Positions 8,956 through 18,676 are shown, counted from the stretch's first letter. The stretch is DNA of 64,000 bases from Reinekea forsetii (GCF_018860385.1 NZ_JAHKPH010000003.1:201585-265584), one strand, 5' to 3'. A program made the numbers and translations. The notes: generated by a model from the letters alone, not told the origin.

Positions 8956-11316
8956 TTAATAGGAAATACCTATGTTAAAGGAAAAGTTCGTAACGTAATC
9001 ATCTGGCTTATTATTCAATGGCCATGCGTAGCTGAAACTAAGTGGCGCAATAGGGGTTATCCAAGTAAAATCGACGCCAGCTGAGTAACGTATTTCATCC
9101 CATAGGATACCTGATTCACACCGAGTATTCGTGGTTGCACATTGATCAGTAAACACATTACCGGCATCTATAAACAACGAGGTACGGTAAGCGTTTTGAT
9201 TCGACACGATGGGCGTAGGAATAATGAAGTCGACGCCATACTCAACTTTAATATTACCGCCAATCGGGCTCGGATCGGTTAATTCAGTTCCGCTTTCATC
9301 GGTTTGTGGAGTACCCAACGGCCCTAACCCACCTTGCTGATAACCACGCACAGACCGTGAACCACCGGCATAGAAGTTTTTATAAAATGGCAACAGGCCA
9401 GAATCGCCTAAGCCACCGCCGTAACCAAGATCCGTATGAAAACGTAACGCTAGGTTTTTATCAAAATGGACAAACTGCTGGGCGTTAAAAGTTGAGCGGA
9501 AGTAGCTTAGATCACCCGGAGGCACTGCCACCTCGATGTTTGCAGATGCAAAACGGCCTTTGTCGGCCTTAATAGAGCCGTTCAAGGTGTTATAGTTCCA
9601 GCCAAATTTAGTGGTTACATTCGAGTACACATCACCATTGGCTTCTCTGAAATCGAGCATCTCTTGCGTAGCTAACGTATCGCTTAAAAACAATTCTTCA
9701 TTGGCTAAACCAACGCCATAAGAAACACGTTGGTTTTCAGAAAGAGGATAACCCAGTGTTACACGGCCACCCGCAGCATTTGTGGCGTAAGTACCAAAGG
9801 TCGTGTCGCTGTAATCCGAATGCCGGTAATAAAGATCTGCGCCCAAACTGACCCCGTCTAAGGTAAAGTAAGGGTTATCAACCGAGATCGAATAATTCTG
9901 TGTGGTTTTATTTGCATTAAGTGTGGCAGAAAAATCTACCCCGCGACCCATAAAGTTAGTTTGCTTTAAAGAGAACTCACCATAAAAACCAGAGCCACCG
10001 GCATAGCCACCGGCAATATTAATTTGCGAGTCTTTAGCTTCGGCTACACGAACGACTAAATCGACTAAATCGGTTCGGCCAGTAATTCTTTGCGTTTGAA
10101 TAGACACGTTTGTGAAATAGCCTAATCGTTCTAGCCGTGCCTTAGACGCCCGAATGTTATTATTAATAACCAATGCGCCCTCTAGCTGCCGTAACTCGCG
10201 TCGGATCACTTCGTCATTGGTGGCAATGTTGCCTTGAATCAATATGCGATTAACGTAAACCAAACTGTTCGGCTGCACATTAATCGTCACTTTAACGGTG
10301 TTGTTTTCGGTGTTCAACTCAAAACCATCTCTGACACTCGCAAAGGCGTAGCCTTCTTCACTGAGCAATTCTGTTAGGTTGCGAACCACTAAAGAAACAT
10401 CTTTACGGGAATAAACCTGCCCTGAAGTTAAGGTTACGGCTTGCTCAAGTTCAGCGCCTAAATGCAGTAAATCACCCGTTAACTCAACGTCTGAAATACT
10501 AAAAATTGGACCTTCAGTAACATTAAACGCCATTGAAATATCAGATTTATTCTCTGAAATGGACACTTGATTAGAATCTAACTGGTACGATAAATGACCG
10601 CGGTCAAAGTAAAAGTCTTCTAAACGCTGCTTATCACCTGCGAGTGCTGCACTGGAATAGTGGTTGCGCTTATTAACGAAGTGCCAAAGGCTAGAACCTG
10701 ATTTTTGCAATTGCAGAGCACGCGCTAATTCTTCATCGCTGTACAACTCATTACCTAGAAAATGAATGTAAGCAATTTTAGCTACAGGCCCTTCTTCAAT
10801 GGCTAGATCGATGCTAACCCGATTACGCGTTAAGGGTGTAACAGTTGATTCGACTACGGCGTTGTATCGACCTTGCACACCGTATTGCTTTTCGAGTTCT
10901 AGCTGAATGTTTTCTAACAACGCGGGGTTGTATATTTCACCTTCAGCCAAGCCGACATCTTTTAACACCGCTTCAAAGCTTTCGGTAGGGATGCTTTTTA
11001 AGCCATCGAAAGACACTTTTTCAATCGCTGGCCGCTCGGTAACCTCGAAAATGAGGCGATTGTCTTCGCGACTGAGCTCAACGTTGTAAAAGTAACCTGT
11101 TTTATAAGCTTCACGAAGCCAGCGATTAGCGTCTTGCTCTTCTACAACATCGCCTTCTCTAACGGTGAGTACGGATAGAACAGACCCCAAAGAAACACGC
11201 TGCAACCCTACTACTTCTATGCCATCAACTTTAAAAGTGGCTGCACCTACGGCCTGAGCAGATATCAAAAACGCTACAGCCATCAATCGTTTTACACTCA
11301 ACAACAAACTAACCAC
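8956..11316 (-). CDS. bamA: outer membrane protein assembly factor BamA
   Basis: A 786-residue Omp85 protein, the core of the beta-barrel assembly machine. After a signal peptide (cut near AVGA/ATF) come five POTRA domains (about residues 27-430). A 16-strand barrel follows, with FYAGGSRSVRGYQQGGLGP, the VRGF-type loop-6 motif, here VRGY. The last residue is Tyr rather than the usual Phe or Trp. The frame opens at GTG 11314-11316. A TTG three codons downstream would sit better behind the AGGGTGG-like Shine-Dalgarno, so the exact start is uncertain. It sits between rseP and skp as usual. Confidence 0.96.
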   Translation of the reverse strand: MVSLLLSVKRLMAVAFLISAQAVGAATFKVDGIEVVGLQRVSLGSVLSVLTVREGDVVEEQDANRWLREAYKTGYFYNVELSREDNRLIFEVTERPAIEKVSFDGLKSIPTESFEAVLKDVGLAEGEIYNPALLENIQLELEKQYGVQGRYNAVVESTVTPLTRNRVSIDLAIEEGPVAKIAYIHFLGNELYSDEELARALQLQKSGSSLWHFVNKRNHYSSAALAGDKQRLEDFYFDRGHLSYQLDSNQVSISENKSDISMAFNVTEGPIFSISDVELTGDLLHLGAELEQAVTLTSGQVYSRKDVSLVVRNLTELLSEEGYAFASVRDGFELNTENNTVKVTINVQPNSLVYVNRILIQGNIATNDEVIRRELRQLEGALVINNNIRASKARLERLGYFTNVSIQTQRITGRTDLVDLVVRVAEAKDSQINIAGGYAGGSGFYGEFSLKQTNFMGRGVDFSATLNANKTTQNYSISVDNPYFTLDGVSLGADLYYRHSDYSDTTFGTYATNAAGGRVTLGYPLSENQRVSYGVGLANEELFLSDTLATQEMLDFREANGDVYSNVTTKFGWNYNTLNGSIKADKGRFASANIEVAVPPGDLSYFRSTFNAQQFVHFDKNLALRFHTDLGYGGGLGDSGLLPFYKNFYAGGSRSVRGYQQGGLGPLGTPQTDESGTELTDPSPIGGNIKVEYGVDFIIPTPIVSNQNAYRTSLFIDAGNVFTDQCATTNTRCESGILWDEIRYSAGVDFTWITPIAPLSFSYAWPLNNKPDDYVTNFSFNIGISY

Positions 11317-11393
11317 CCTATTAATAAACTTGAAAACCGACTAAAAATTTAGCCGGCTATTTTTACTTGATTTGCGCCACTTCGACAGTCTTT

Positions 11394-12737
11394 TTACATT
11401 AATCGACCAATATCATTGAAAAAAGCTAACGCCATTAGAGATATTAAAAGCATCAAGCCAATTTGCATACTGATCATTTGAGCGCGTTCGGATAATTCTT
11501 TTTTTCGTACCGCTTCTAATGCATGCATGATTACATGGCCGCCGTCTAAAATGGGCACTGGCAATAAATTCATAATACCTAAGCTAATGCTGATTAAGGC
11601 TAAAAAGGCAATGAAAGCTTCAAACCCTGATTCAACAGATGTACCTGCCATTTGAGCCATGGCAATAGGGCCACCAATTTGCTTCAACGATATTTGCCCA
11701 CTGACCATTTTCCAAAGCATGCCTAGGCTTAAGCTAACCATATTCTTTGTTTCTACCGCCCCTTTATATAAGGCTGTCCAAGGCATGTATCGATTAACGA
11801 TGAGTTGCTCTTCTGGCCAAGCGACCGGTGCGGCTGCAGCGCCAATGTAACCCTGCACTTCACCCTCTACTTCGCGCGCATCGGGAGTTAACAAAAGTTG
11901 CTGTGTTCCACCGTTGCGAATAATACCGACAGTCAGTGTTTGCTCAGGGCTGCTTTGTATAATATTAACCCATTGTGACCAGTCTTCTATATCGTCACCA
12001 TTCACTTGAGTGACTTTATCTTTAGCTAAAAGCCCATCTCTTTGTGCTGCACCGCCTTCCAGAAGACCACCAATAATGGCAGGCTGACTCGGATATAAGG
12101 GTGTAATGCCTAGGCTTCTTGCCATACGGGGAGATTGTTCACTTGCCAGCCAACGCTGAATGGGTAACGAAACTGGCTGTATTTGACCTTGTCGATCGAC
12201 TTGCAACTCAATTTGCCCAGACTCACCCACTCGGGATGCCAACGCTAAACTGAGCTCAGAAAAGCCATCAACTGCTTCGCCATCGACGGCAATAATGCGA
12301 TCGTTCGCCTGTAGGCCTGCTTCTTGAGCTACCGAGCCAGCAATGGGTTCCCCCACAATGGTGGCAACATCTCGAACGCCAATCATGAACATTAACGCGA
12401 ACGCAACAATGGCAAATAAGAAATTGGCGACAGGACCTGCTAAGGCAATGGCTATTTTTTGCCCTGGCCGCTTAGTATTAAACGCTTGGTCTTTTAGGTT
12501 TTCGGGGACATCGCCTTCACGCTCATCAAGCATTTTGACGTAGCCACCTAAGGGAATCCAAGCAACAACAAACTCTGTACCGTGCTTATCTATTTTGCGC
12601 CAAATGGGCTGGCCAAAACCAACTGAAAAGCGTAAAACCTTTACGCCATTACGCCGAGCAACCCAAAAGTGACCGTATTCATGAATGGTTACTAAAATAC
12701 CTAACGCTATGATTAAGCCAAAGACAGAATTAAACAT
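11394..12737 (-). CDS. rseP: site-2 regulated intramembrane protease RseP
   Basis: A 447-residue inner-membrane zinc metalloprotease. The first transmembrane helix carries HEYGH (H19, E20, H23), and the third ligand region is NLLPVPILDGGH near the C-terminal helices. Two PDZ domains lie between (about 125-300, with DRIIAVDGEAVDGF and DKVTQVNGDDIEDW). It cleaves RseA-type anti-sigma factors and remnant signal peptides. It lies 2 nt from the dxr stop codon and upstream of bamA, linking envelope-stress proteolysis and barrel assembly in one transcript. Confidence 0.97.
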   Translation of the reverse strand: MFNSVFGLIIALGILVTIHEYGHFWVARRNGVKVLRFSVGFGQPIWRKIDKHGTEFVVAWIPLGGYVKMLDEREGDVPENLKDQAFNTKRPGQKIAIALAGPVANFLFAIVAFALMFMIGVRDVATIVGEPIAGSVAQEAGLQANDRIIAVDGEAVDGFSELSLALASRVGESGQIELQVDRQGQIQPVSLPIQRWLASEQSPRMARSLGITPLYPSQPAIIGGLLEGGAAQRDGLLAKDKVTQVNGDDIEDWSQWVNIIQSSPEQTLTVGIIRNGGTQQLLLTPDAREVEGEVQGYIGAAAAPVAWPEEQLIVNRYMPWTALYKGAVETKNMVSLSLGMLWKMVSGQISLKQIGGPIAMAQMAGTSVESGFEAFIAFLALISISLGIMNLLPVPILDGGHVIMHALEAVRKKELSERAQMISMQIGLMLLISLMALAFFNDIGRLM

Positions 12738-12739
12738 AA

Positions 12740-13915
12740 TTACTTGTTCACCTTATTTACAAGCCTTAAGGCTGCAGCTCGAGCTCGCTGATCAACTGAC
12801 ATCAATTGATCCAGTGATTCCACCGCCTCAGTTTTGATCTCGTTAAACACTTGTTCGTTAATTTGGGCAATATCCATAAAACCAATATGCCCATCTAAAA
12901 AGGCAGCCACCGATACTTCGTTTGCCGCGTTCAATACCGCTGGCTGAATCCCGCCTACATCCATCGCTTCTTCTGCTAAGCGTAAGCATGGAAAACGCGT
13001 TCTATCGGGTTGATCGAAAGTAAGATTAAGCATTTGATCAAACGCTAACGCCGGCGAACCGCTGCTGATGCGTTCAGGGTAAGCCAAACCATAAGCAATA
13101 GGTGTACGCATATCAGGTGCGCCCATTTGAGATATCACAGAGCCATCAACATACCGAACCATGCTGTGAATTACGCTTTGAGGGTGCACAACCACCTCTA
13201 CCTTACTGGGCGGCACATTAAACAACCAGCACGCTTCTATTAGCTCTAAACCTTTGTTCATCAACGACGCTGAATCTACGGATATTTTTTGTCCCATAGA
13301 CCAATTTGGGTGCGCGACTGCTTGCTCAGGAGTAACCCCTGCAAGCTGCTCTAAACTAAAGTTTCGAAATGGTCCACCAGATGCGGTTAAAAGAATGGAT
13401 TCGACACCGGCATCGCCTCCCAAAGGGGGCAAACATTGAAAAATAGCATTATGCTCGCTGTCTATTGGCAACAATTGCGCATCATTATCGCGCACGGCGT
13501 CCATCAATAGTGCTCCGGCCACCACCAAGCTTTCTTTGTTTGCCAAAAGGAGTTTTTTACCGGCTTTAGCCGCGGCTAACGATGATGACAAACCAGCAAA
13601 ACCGACGATAGCGGCCATAACCGCATCGACTTCACTTGCAGAGGCCGCTTCTATAAGCCCTTGTTCGCCTACGCTAATCTCCGTTTTACTGTTAGGGATT
13701 AGCGCTTTTAAAGCGTCACGAGTTTGATTATTTGGGACTACGGCAACGGCAGGCTGAAACTCAATAATTTGTTCAGCCAATAAGGATATATTTTGAAAAC
13801 CACTTAACGCAAACACCCTGAACTTGTCAGGGTGCCGTTTAATGACATCAAGGGTACTGCAACCAATACTGCCTGTTGCTCCCAGAACAGTAATGTTTAT
13901 GGGGTTAGCGTTCAT
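12740..13915 (-). CDS. dxr: 1-deoxy-D-xylulose 5-phosphate reductoisomerase
   Basis: A 391-residue enzyme of the MEP isoprenoid pathway (also called IspC). The NADPH site is [13 protein letters not shown] at residues 12-24. The central domain has [15 protein letters not shown] and [10 protein letters not shown], and the metal/substrate region has [25 protein letters not shown]. The isoprenoids it starts are used by the neighbouring UppS. It abuts cdsA with no intergenic space. Confidence 0.98.
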   Translation of the reverse strand: MNANPINITVLGATGSIGCSTLDVIKRHPDKFRVFALSGFQNISLLAEQIIEFQPAVAVVPNNQTRDALKALIPNSKTEISVGEQGLIEAASASEVDAVMAAIVGFAGLSSSLAAAKAGKKLLLANKESLVVAGALLMDAVRDNDAQLLPIDSEHNAIFQCLPPLGGDAGVESILLTASGGPFRNFSLEQLAGVTPEQAVAHPNWSMGQKISVDSASLMNKGLELIEACWLFNVPPSKVEVVVHPQSVIHSMVRYVDGSVISQMGAPDMRTPIAYGLAYPERISSGSPALAFDQMLNLTFDQPDRTRFPCLRLAEEAMDVGGIQPAVLNAANEVSVAAFLDGHIGFMDIAQINEQVFNEIKTEAVESLDQLMSVDQRARAAALRLVNKVNK

Positions 13916-14743
13916 TTAGGCTCCAGCAACAACAAGCCAAAGCAAGACAAACATAGGGGCTGCCGCGCACATGCTGTCTATACGATCTAAAATTCCACCA
14001 TGCCCAGGTAACAACGAAGAGCTGTCCTTTATTCCAGAGTTACGCTTCATTAAACTTTCAAGTAAATCGCCCAATACGGAAATGGCAATGACGGCTACCG
14101 ACAAGGCAATTAACCAAACCCATCGAATCGCGCTCAGCTCACCTAGAAAAAACAGAGCAATCACAACTGATATAAGTATCGAGGTTGCCATGCCGCCATA
14201 CACCCCAGCCCAAGTTTTACCAGGACTGACGTTAGGCGCTAATTTCCGGTTACCAAAGAATCGGCCTGCAAAATAGGCTCCTATGTCGGCGCCCCACACC
14301 AATAACATAAACCAAGTGAGCAACAGTACAGAGTTGTGCTGCAACTTTAACCACACCAACCCCATCCATAAGCCCGCTAACACAGGAATACCCGCAATAA
14401 GGCGAGCCATTTGAGAATTTAACCAACCTTTATGTTTCGGGTAGCGAATAACCGCAACAAAGGCAAACGCCCACCAAACCAGGGTAGCCAGCACCATGAC
14501 CGACCAACTTTGATCTGTAACCATGACAAAATAATGCAACCCAAAGAGTACTGCTCCGAGTAATAAACCAACCAAAACACGCGCGCGCATTGAGCTAAAG
14601 CCTGATAAATGCGCCCATTCCCACGCGCCTAACATTACAATAATGCCGATAAAGCCACGAAACCAAAGATCAGGTAACCAGTAAATGCCGGCTAACATTA
14701 AAGGCGCTAAAACCAGCGCTGTCAGAACACGTTGAAACAACAT
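13916..14743 (-). CDS. cdsA: phosphatidate cytidylyltransferase
   Basis: A 275-residue polytopic inner-membrane enzyme that makes CDP-diacylglycerol from phosphatidate and CTP. About eight hydrophobic helices are visible. The C-terminal signature is present as DLLESLMKRNSGIKDSS followed by LLPGHGGILDRIDSM. Its stop abuts the dxr start, and its start lies 2 nt from the uppS stop. Confidence 0.96.
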   Translation of the reverse strand: MLFQRVLTALVLAPLMLAGIYWLPDLWFRGFIGIIVMLGAWEWAHLSGFSSMRARVLVGLLLGAVLFGLHYFVMVTDQSWSVMVLATLVWWAFAFVAVIRYPKHKGWLNSQMARLIAGIPVLAGLWMGLVWLKLQHNSVLLLTWFMLLVWGADIGAYFAGRFFGNRKLAPNVSPGKTWAGVYGGMATSILISVVIALFFLGELSAIRWVWLIALSVAVIAISVLGDLLESLMKRNSGIKDSSSLLPGHGGILDRIDSMCAAAPMFVLLWLVVAGA

Positions 14744-14745
14744 AG

Positions 14746-15492
14746 TTAAGGGTTCTCTTTCTGTAATTGTTCGTCGGTCCGCCCAAAACGGCGAATGCGA
14801 CCGGAAAACGAGTCAAACGCTTTAAACAAAGACTCTTTATTAAAATCGGGCCAGTATTCAGGTGTAAAGTAAAACTCGGTATAAGCCATTTGCCAAAGTA
14901 AGAAATTTGAAATTCGTTGCTCGCCGGCGGTTCTAATGCATAAATCTGGCGGAGGCAGATCACCGAGCATTATTTCATCGGTTATGTGCGCATCAGTAAT
15001 ATCTTCAGGCGCTAAAGCGCCTTTTTGAACCTTTTTGGCCAGTTTTTGCATGGCTTGCGTTATATCCCAATGGCCACCGTAATTAGCCGCGATCGCAAGC
15101 GTCATACCGTCGTTTTCTTTGGTTAGCGCTTCGGCCTCTTTTATCGATTTCTGTATCGATTCATTAAAAGCCGTAGTATCGCCAATGATTCTTAGGCGAA
15201 TATTATTGCTGGCAAGCTTTTTAACTTCGCGTTTCAATGCAATTAAAAACAAGTCCATGAGCGCATTCACTTCTTCTTGCGGCCGAGCCCAGTTTTCAGA
15301 GCTGAACGCATAAAGTGTTAATACCTTCACGCCCGAACGCGCACAATGCTCAACCGTAGTTCGCACAGCTTTAACACCAGCCTTATGGCCCGACACACCA
15401 CCTAACAACCGTTTTTTGGCCCAACGATTATTGCCATCCATAATGATGGCGACGTGTCTTGGAATTTTTCTATCGGTGTTACTTTCGCTCAT
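14746..15492 (-). CDS. uppS: undecaprenyl diphosphate synthase
   Basis: A cis-prenyltransferase producing the C55 carrier lipid for peptidoglycan and O-antigen. VAIIMDGNNRWAKKR holds the catalytic Asp (D19 from the chosen start). Further family blocks are LTLYAFSSENWARP, IAANYGGHWDI and RTAGEQRISNFLLWQMAYTE. The frame is open to a GTG at 15564, but ATG 15490-15492 gives a 248-residue protein starting MSESNTDRKIPRH. That length matches the family (about 250), so I use this start. Confidence 0.96.
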   Translation of the reverse strand: MSESNTDRKIPRHVAIIMDGNNRWAKKRLLGGVSGHKAGVKAVRTTVEHCARSGVKVLTLYAFSSENWARPQEEVNALMDLFLIALKREVKKLASNNIRLRIIGDTTAFNESIQKSIKEAEALTKENDGMTLAIAANYGGHWDITQAMQKLAKKVQKGALAPEDITDAHITDEIMLGDLPPPDLCIRTAGEQRISNFLLWQMAYTEFYFTPEYWPDFNKESLFKAFDSFSGRIRRFGRTDEQLQKENP

Positions 15493-15612
15493 TAACTTCT
15501 CTTTTTTACCAAACATCCCTGATAAAACGCCTCTTCCTTCGGTTTTTAACCAATTAAATAACACAAAGGCAACATGTCGCCATGCTGCCTCTGAGGAAAG
15601 CTACTAAAAAGC

Positions 15613-16170
15613 CTAAACTTTCATTAACTCAGCTTCTTTTTCTTGCAAATGCTTATCAATTTCAGCAATGGCGGCATTGGTAAGCTTTTGAATCTCTTCT
15701 TCTGAACGCTTGCCTTCGTCTTCAGACATTTCTTTCTCTTTCACAAGCTCTTTGATGCTTGAGTTCGCATCACGACGGCCATTACGAACCGATACACGAG
15801 CCTTTTCAGCTTCGGCACGAGCAACTTTAATCATGTCTTTACGAGTTTCCTCAGTCAACATAGGCATCGCGATGCGGATGTTGTTACCGGCTGTTGCTGG
15901 GTTTAAGCCTAAATCGCTTTTCATGATCGCCTTTTCAATGGCCGGCACCATGTTTTGCTCCCAAGGCACAACCGACAAGGTGCGGTTATCTTCAATAACA
16001 ACGTTGGCAACTTGCTTCACTGGCGTCATAGTGCCGTAGTAATCCACCATTACGTTATCCAAAATAGCAGGGTTTGCACGGCCAGTTCGGATTTTATTAA
16101 ACGCATCATCTAATGCGCCAATCGCTTTTTGGTTGTGAGTATTGGTTTCCTGCTTAATTTCTTCGATCAT
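15613..16170 (-). CDS. frr: ribosome recycling factor
   Basis: A 185-residue, tRNA-shaped factor that with EF-G splits post-termination ribosomes. It begins MIEEIKQETNTHNQKAIGALDDAF and contains the family block RTGRANPAILDNVMVDYYG. Near the C-terminus is VSVRNGRRDANSSIKELVKEKEMSEDEGKR. A clear AAGGAC Shine-Dalgarno precedes the ATG. Upstream, pyrH is absent and tsf ends in its own terminator. frr therefore appears to be the first gene of the long frr-dnaE transcript. Confidence 0.98.
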   Translation of the reverse strand: MIEEIKQETNTHNQKAIGALDDAFNKIRTGRANPAILDNVMVDYYGTMTPVKQVANVVIEDNRTLSVVPWEQNMVPAIEKAIMKSDLGLNPATAGNNIRIAMPMLTEETRKDMIKVARAEAEKARVSVRNGRRDANSSIKELVKEKEMSEDEGKRSEEEIQKLTNAAIAEIDKHLQEKEAELMKV

Positions 16171-16233
16171 GAGCTAACGTCCTTAACTGGGTTAATCCAC
16201 GCTGTTTTTACAGCTATGTTAAATTTTGCAGGC

Positions 16234-16239
16234 ATTATA
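16234..16239 (-). promoter_or_regulatory. probable -10 box of the frr promoter
   Basis: Read on the minus strand, a perfect TATAAT lies 64 nt upstream of the frr ATG, after the tsf terminator. The -35 side is weak: the nearest TTGCGG gives a 20-nt spacer. A short hairpin (GCTGT-TTTT-ACAGC, 16201-16214) would be in the leader. Because frr follows a terminator and lacks pyrH upstream, a promoter in this gap is expected. The assignment is inference from position plus the -10 match. Confidence 0.5.
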
Positions 16240-16311
16240 CACACAAATTTCGAATTATTCCGCAACTCTCACCTGCATCTTTGATCAGTTTCACGCATTT
16301 TTTGGGCGCAT

Positions 16312-16339
16312 AAAAAAAGGCAGCCTAAGCTGCCTTTTT
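16312..16339 (-). terminator. intrinsic terminator after tsf (usable in both directions)
   Basis: A six-base-pair GC-rich stem GGCAGC / GCTGCC (16319-16324 and 16329-16334) with a CTAA loop is extended by A-T pairs. It is flanked by a run of A on the left and a run of T on the right. On the minus strand it lies just after the tsf stop codon and ends with a U tract. Confidence 0.85.
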
Positions 16340-16355
16340 CTTATAAATCAGTAAC

Positions 16356-17219
16356 TTAGTTACCTTTAGCTGCCGCAGCAACTTCAGCAGCAAAGTCTAC
16401 TTCTTCTTTCTCGATGCCTTCACCTACTTCAAAGCGAGTAAAACCAACAACATCAGCGCCAGCATTCTTCGCTAAAACACCCACTTTAACGTCTGGGTCT
16501 TTAATGAAAGGCTGCTCTGTTAAAGAGATTTCAGCTTCAAACTTCTTGATACGACCAATCATCATCTTCTCGATGATTTCAGCTGGCTTACCAGAACCTT
16601 CAGATTGAGCACGAACAACTTCTTTTTCACGCTCTAATACGTCTTCTGAAATTTCAGAAGGCTTAACAAACTGAGGGTTGCTTGCAGTAACGTGCATAGC
16701 AATGTCTTTAGCTAGCTCAGGTGTACCACCTTGTAGCTCAACAGCTGCCGCAATACGACCACCATGAACATAAGCTTCAACAGTTTTGCCTTCGCCACCT
16801 ACAAAAGAAATACGACGAACAGAGATGTTCTCGCCAATCTTCTGAACTAGAGCTTCACGAACGTTTTCAAGTTCGCCAGCCATTAGCTTAGCAACGTCAG
16901 CTTCTTTTGCTGCAAACGCCGCATCAGCGATTGTGTTTGCAAAACCTAAGAAGTTTTCGTCACGTGCAACAAAGTCAGTTTCACTGTTGATCTCAAGCAA
17001 CATAACCATTGAGTTATCTTCAGCAGTACGTGTAACAATAATACCTTCAGCCGCAGTACGACCTGCTTTCTTAGCCGCTTTCAGACCAGATGCTTTACGC
17101 AAATTGTCGATTGCCGCTTCGATATCGCCATTGGCTTCAACCAATGCCTTTTTACATTCCATCATGCCTAAGCCAGTACGCTCACGCAGCTCTTTAACTA
17201 AACTTGCAGAAATCGCCAT
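16356..17219 (-). CDS. tsf: translation elongation factor Ts
   Basis: A 287-residue nucleotide exchange factor for EF-Tu. It begins [26 protein letters not shown], the family N-terminal UBA-like domain. It contains the EF-Tu contact motif [12 protein letters not shown]. The frame is open five codons further, but a GAGGAT Shine-Dalgarno seven bases before ATG 17217-17219 supports the start used here. It follows rpsB at 87 nt, with a possible attenuator between them. Confidence 0.98.
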   Translation of the reverse strand: MAISASLVKELRERTGLGMMECKKALVEANGDIEAAIDNLRKASGLKAAKKAGRTAAEGIIVTRTAEDNSMVMLLEINSETDFVARDENFLGFANTIADAAFAAKEADVAKLMAGELENVREALVQKIGENISVRRISFVGGEGKTVEAYVHGGRIAAAVELQGGTPELAKDIAMHVTASNPQFVKPSEISEDVLEREKEVVRAQSEGSGKPAEIIEKMMIGRIKKFEAEISLTEQPFIKDPDVKVGVLAKNAGADVVGFTRFEVGEGIEKEEVDFAAEVAAAAKGN

Positions 17220-17264
17220 GATTTTTATCCTCAATTCGATTAATAATAAGCATTCTCAAACCAA

Positions 17265-17286
17265 AAAAGGGGCCAAAACCCCTTTT
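17265..17286 (-). terminator. attenuator-like hairpin between rpsB and tsf
   Basis: A perfect 8-bp inverted repeat AAAAGGGG / CCCCTTTT with a 6-nt loop. Minus-strand transcripts leaving rpsB would fold it and continue into a T-rich stretch. It may lower tsf expression relative to rpsB or stabilise the rpsB mRNA end. Partial termination is an inference. Confidence 0.6.
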
Positions 17287-17306
17287 CGAACGAATAAGGT
17301 CTAGCC

Positions 17307-18044
17307 TTACTCTGCAGCTTTTTCTTCAGTCGCTTCAGCAACTTCAACGAATTCGCTTGCTGTGTCAGCTTTAGCTTCAACAACTGCGTCTGCAATAGTA
17401 CGTGCGTAGATTTCGATCGCACGGATTGCATCGTCGTTACCAGGAATGACAATATCAACGCCATCTGGGTTAGAGTTAGAATCGACAATACCAATGACTG
17501 GGATACCTAACTTGTTAGCTTCTTGAATAGCGATACGCTCGTGATCAACGTCGATTACGAACAAGACATCAGGCAAACCACCCATATCTTTAATACCACC
17601 GATCGTTTTCTCAAGCTTAACGATCTCGCGAGAAGACATTAGACGCTCTTTCTTAGTTAACTGCTCGAAAGTACCATCTGCTTCTTGGCTTTGAAGATCA
17701 CGTAAACGCTTGATCGATTGACGAATCGTTTTATAGTTGGTCAACATACCACCTAACCAACGATGCGCAACGTAAGGCATACCCGCACGGATAGCTTCTT
17801 CACGAACTATGTTGCTAGCAGAACGCTTAGTACCAACAAAAAGAACTTTGTTCTTTTTAGCGGCTAATTTAGAAACCAAAGCAATCGCTTCTTCCATTGC
17901 TGGAACAGTGTGCTCAAGGTTAATAATATGAATCTTGTTACGCGCACCAAAGATGTATTGACCCATCTTTGGGTTCCAGTAACGAGTTTGGTGACCAAAG
18001 TGAACACCTGCTTTAAGCAGCTCACGCATTGAAACTTGTACCAT
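17307..18044 (-). CDS. rpsB: 30S ribosomal protein S2
   Basis: A 245-residue protein beginning [25 protein letters not shown], the S2 signature. It contains [18 protein letters not shown] and [22 protein letters not shown], and later [14 protein letters not shown]. The frame is open 11 codons upstream, but the GAGAGGAT Shine-Dalgarno precedes ATG 18042-18044. The C-terminal tail is Glu/Ala-rich. It is the promoter-proximal gene of rpsB-tsf. Confidence 0.98.
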   Translation of the reverse strand: MVQVSMRELLKAGVHFGHQTRYWNPKMGQYIFGARNKIHIINLEHTVPAMEEAIALVSKLAAKKNKVLFVGTKRSASNIVREEAIRAGMPYVAHRWLGGMLTNYKTIRQSIKRLRDLQSQEADGTFEQLTKKERLMSSREIVKLEKTIGGIKDMGGLPDVLFVIDVDHERIAIQEANKLGIPVIGIVDSNSNPDGVDIVIPGNDDAIRAIEIYARTIADAVVEAKADTASEFVEVAEATEEKAAE

Positions 18045-18183
18045 AATATCCTCTCTAATTGGGTTAGGCCTCCACACATCCCATAGTCCAACCCGAAGGC
18101 ACCCAGAACCACGTGACGATGCATGTGAGATTTTAAGTTACGGTCATGATAGACCGACTCTTACGAGTTAAGGCGTAAGAGCG
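18045..18183 (-). promoter_or_regulatory. rpsB 5' leader (possible S2 autoregulatory region)
   Basis: Between the predicted start of transcription and the rpsB ATG lies a leader of about 138 nt with complementary segments (for example TCGGTC/GACCGA-type pairs near 18140-18170). In Gammaproteobacteria the rpsB leader is known to mediate repression by S2. I infer the same role here from position and length; I did not fold it. Confidence 0.4.
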
Positions 18184-18189
18184 GCGCGC

Positions 18190-18218
18190 TTTATACCAAA
18201 TACATACCCCTATAGCAA
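18190..18218 (-). promoter_or_regulatory. sigma-70 promoter of rpsB-tsf with GC-rich discriminator
   Basis: On the minus strand, TTGCTA (18213-18218) and TATAAA (18190-18195) are separated by exactly 17 nt. The -10 is followed directly by GCGCGCCGC. A GC-rich discriminator next to the -10 is the hallmark of promoters repressed by ppGpp/DksA, as expected for ribosomal-protein genes. Confidence 0.8.
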
Positions 18219-18482
18219 GGGAAAAGATGGAGCGGTTTTGGGTTTTAGGCTACGAGCTGCGGGTGGAGGCCGCTAAAAATGGGCTGTTTAGGCGTGCTTG
18301 TCGGGGTTGGCAGTATGGGATGGAGAGGCGATTTTTTTGGCTGCGGGTTGCGAGCTGCGAGCTGCGTGTTAAATCCAATAACCGCCCTTTTACCGCTAGG
18401 AGCCGCCGGAACAGAGTGGTGAGGCGATTTGTATTCCTTCAAGGGCCGCTATGCCTCGCCGAGATACCAGTTTTTTTATTTC

Positions 18483-18671
18483 TCTCGGAAATCCGAGCCA
18501 CGGATGGCGAGGCTTAACGGCGTATTGATGCGCGAAAAGCGACCGAGGAAAGTGAAAATAGGTGGCTAGGCGAAATGTGGTGCTGAACATCAACACTTCG
18601 CGCCTCCGCTTTGCTTCGAACACTCCTACTTTTAGTAGGTTGATTCGGGGGTAGCCTAGGTACCCATTTTT
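18483..18671. repeat. tandem repeat unit, copy 1 (194-bp period)
   Basis: This copy is aligned to copy 2 by an offset of 194. The first 90 or so bases are nearly identical and the rest is clearly related. Recognisable internal hairpins are CTCGG-AAAT-CCGAG, GCGTAT-TG-ATGCGC and CCTACT-TTT-AGTAGG. The second half is flanked by CTAGGC and GCCTAG in inverted orientation. Confidence 0.85.
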
Positions 18672-18676
18672 ACTTT

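Noticed and set aside
16201-16214. GCTGTTTTTACAGC palindrome as a LexA box
   Set aside because: A LexA box needs CTGT-N8-ACAG; here the spacing is four bases. It is more likely a leader hairpin.
18227-18517. 96-codon plus-strand open frame in the repeat island
   Set aside because: It runs across repeat and GAGCTGC heptamer sequence, lacks a ribosome site and matches no family.
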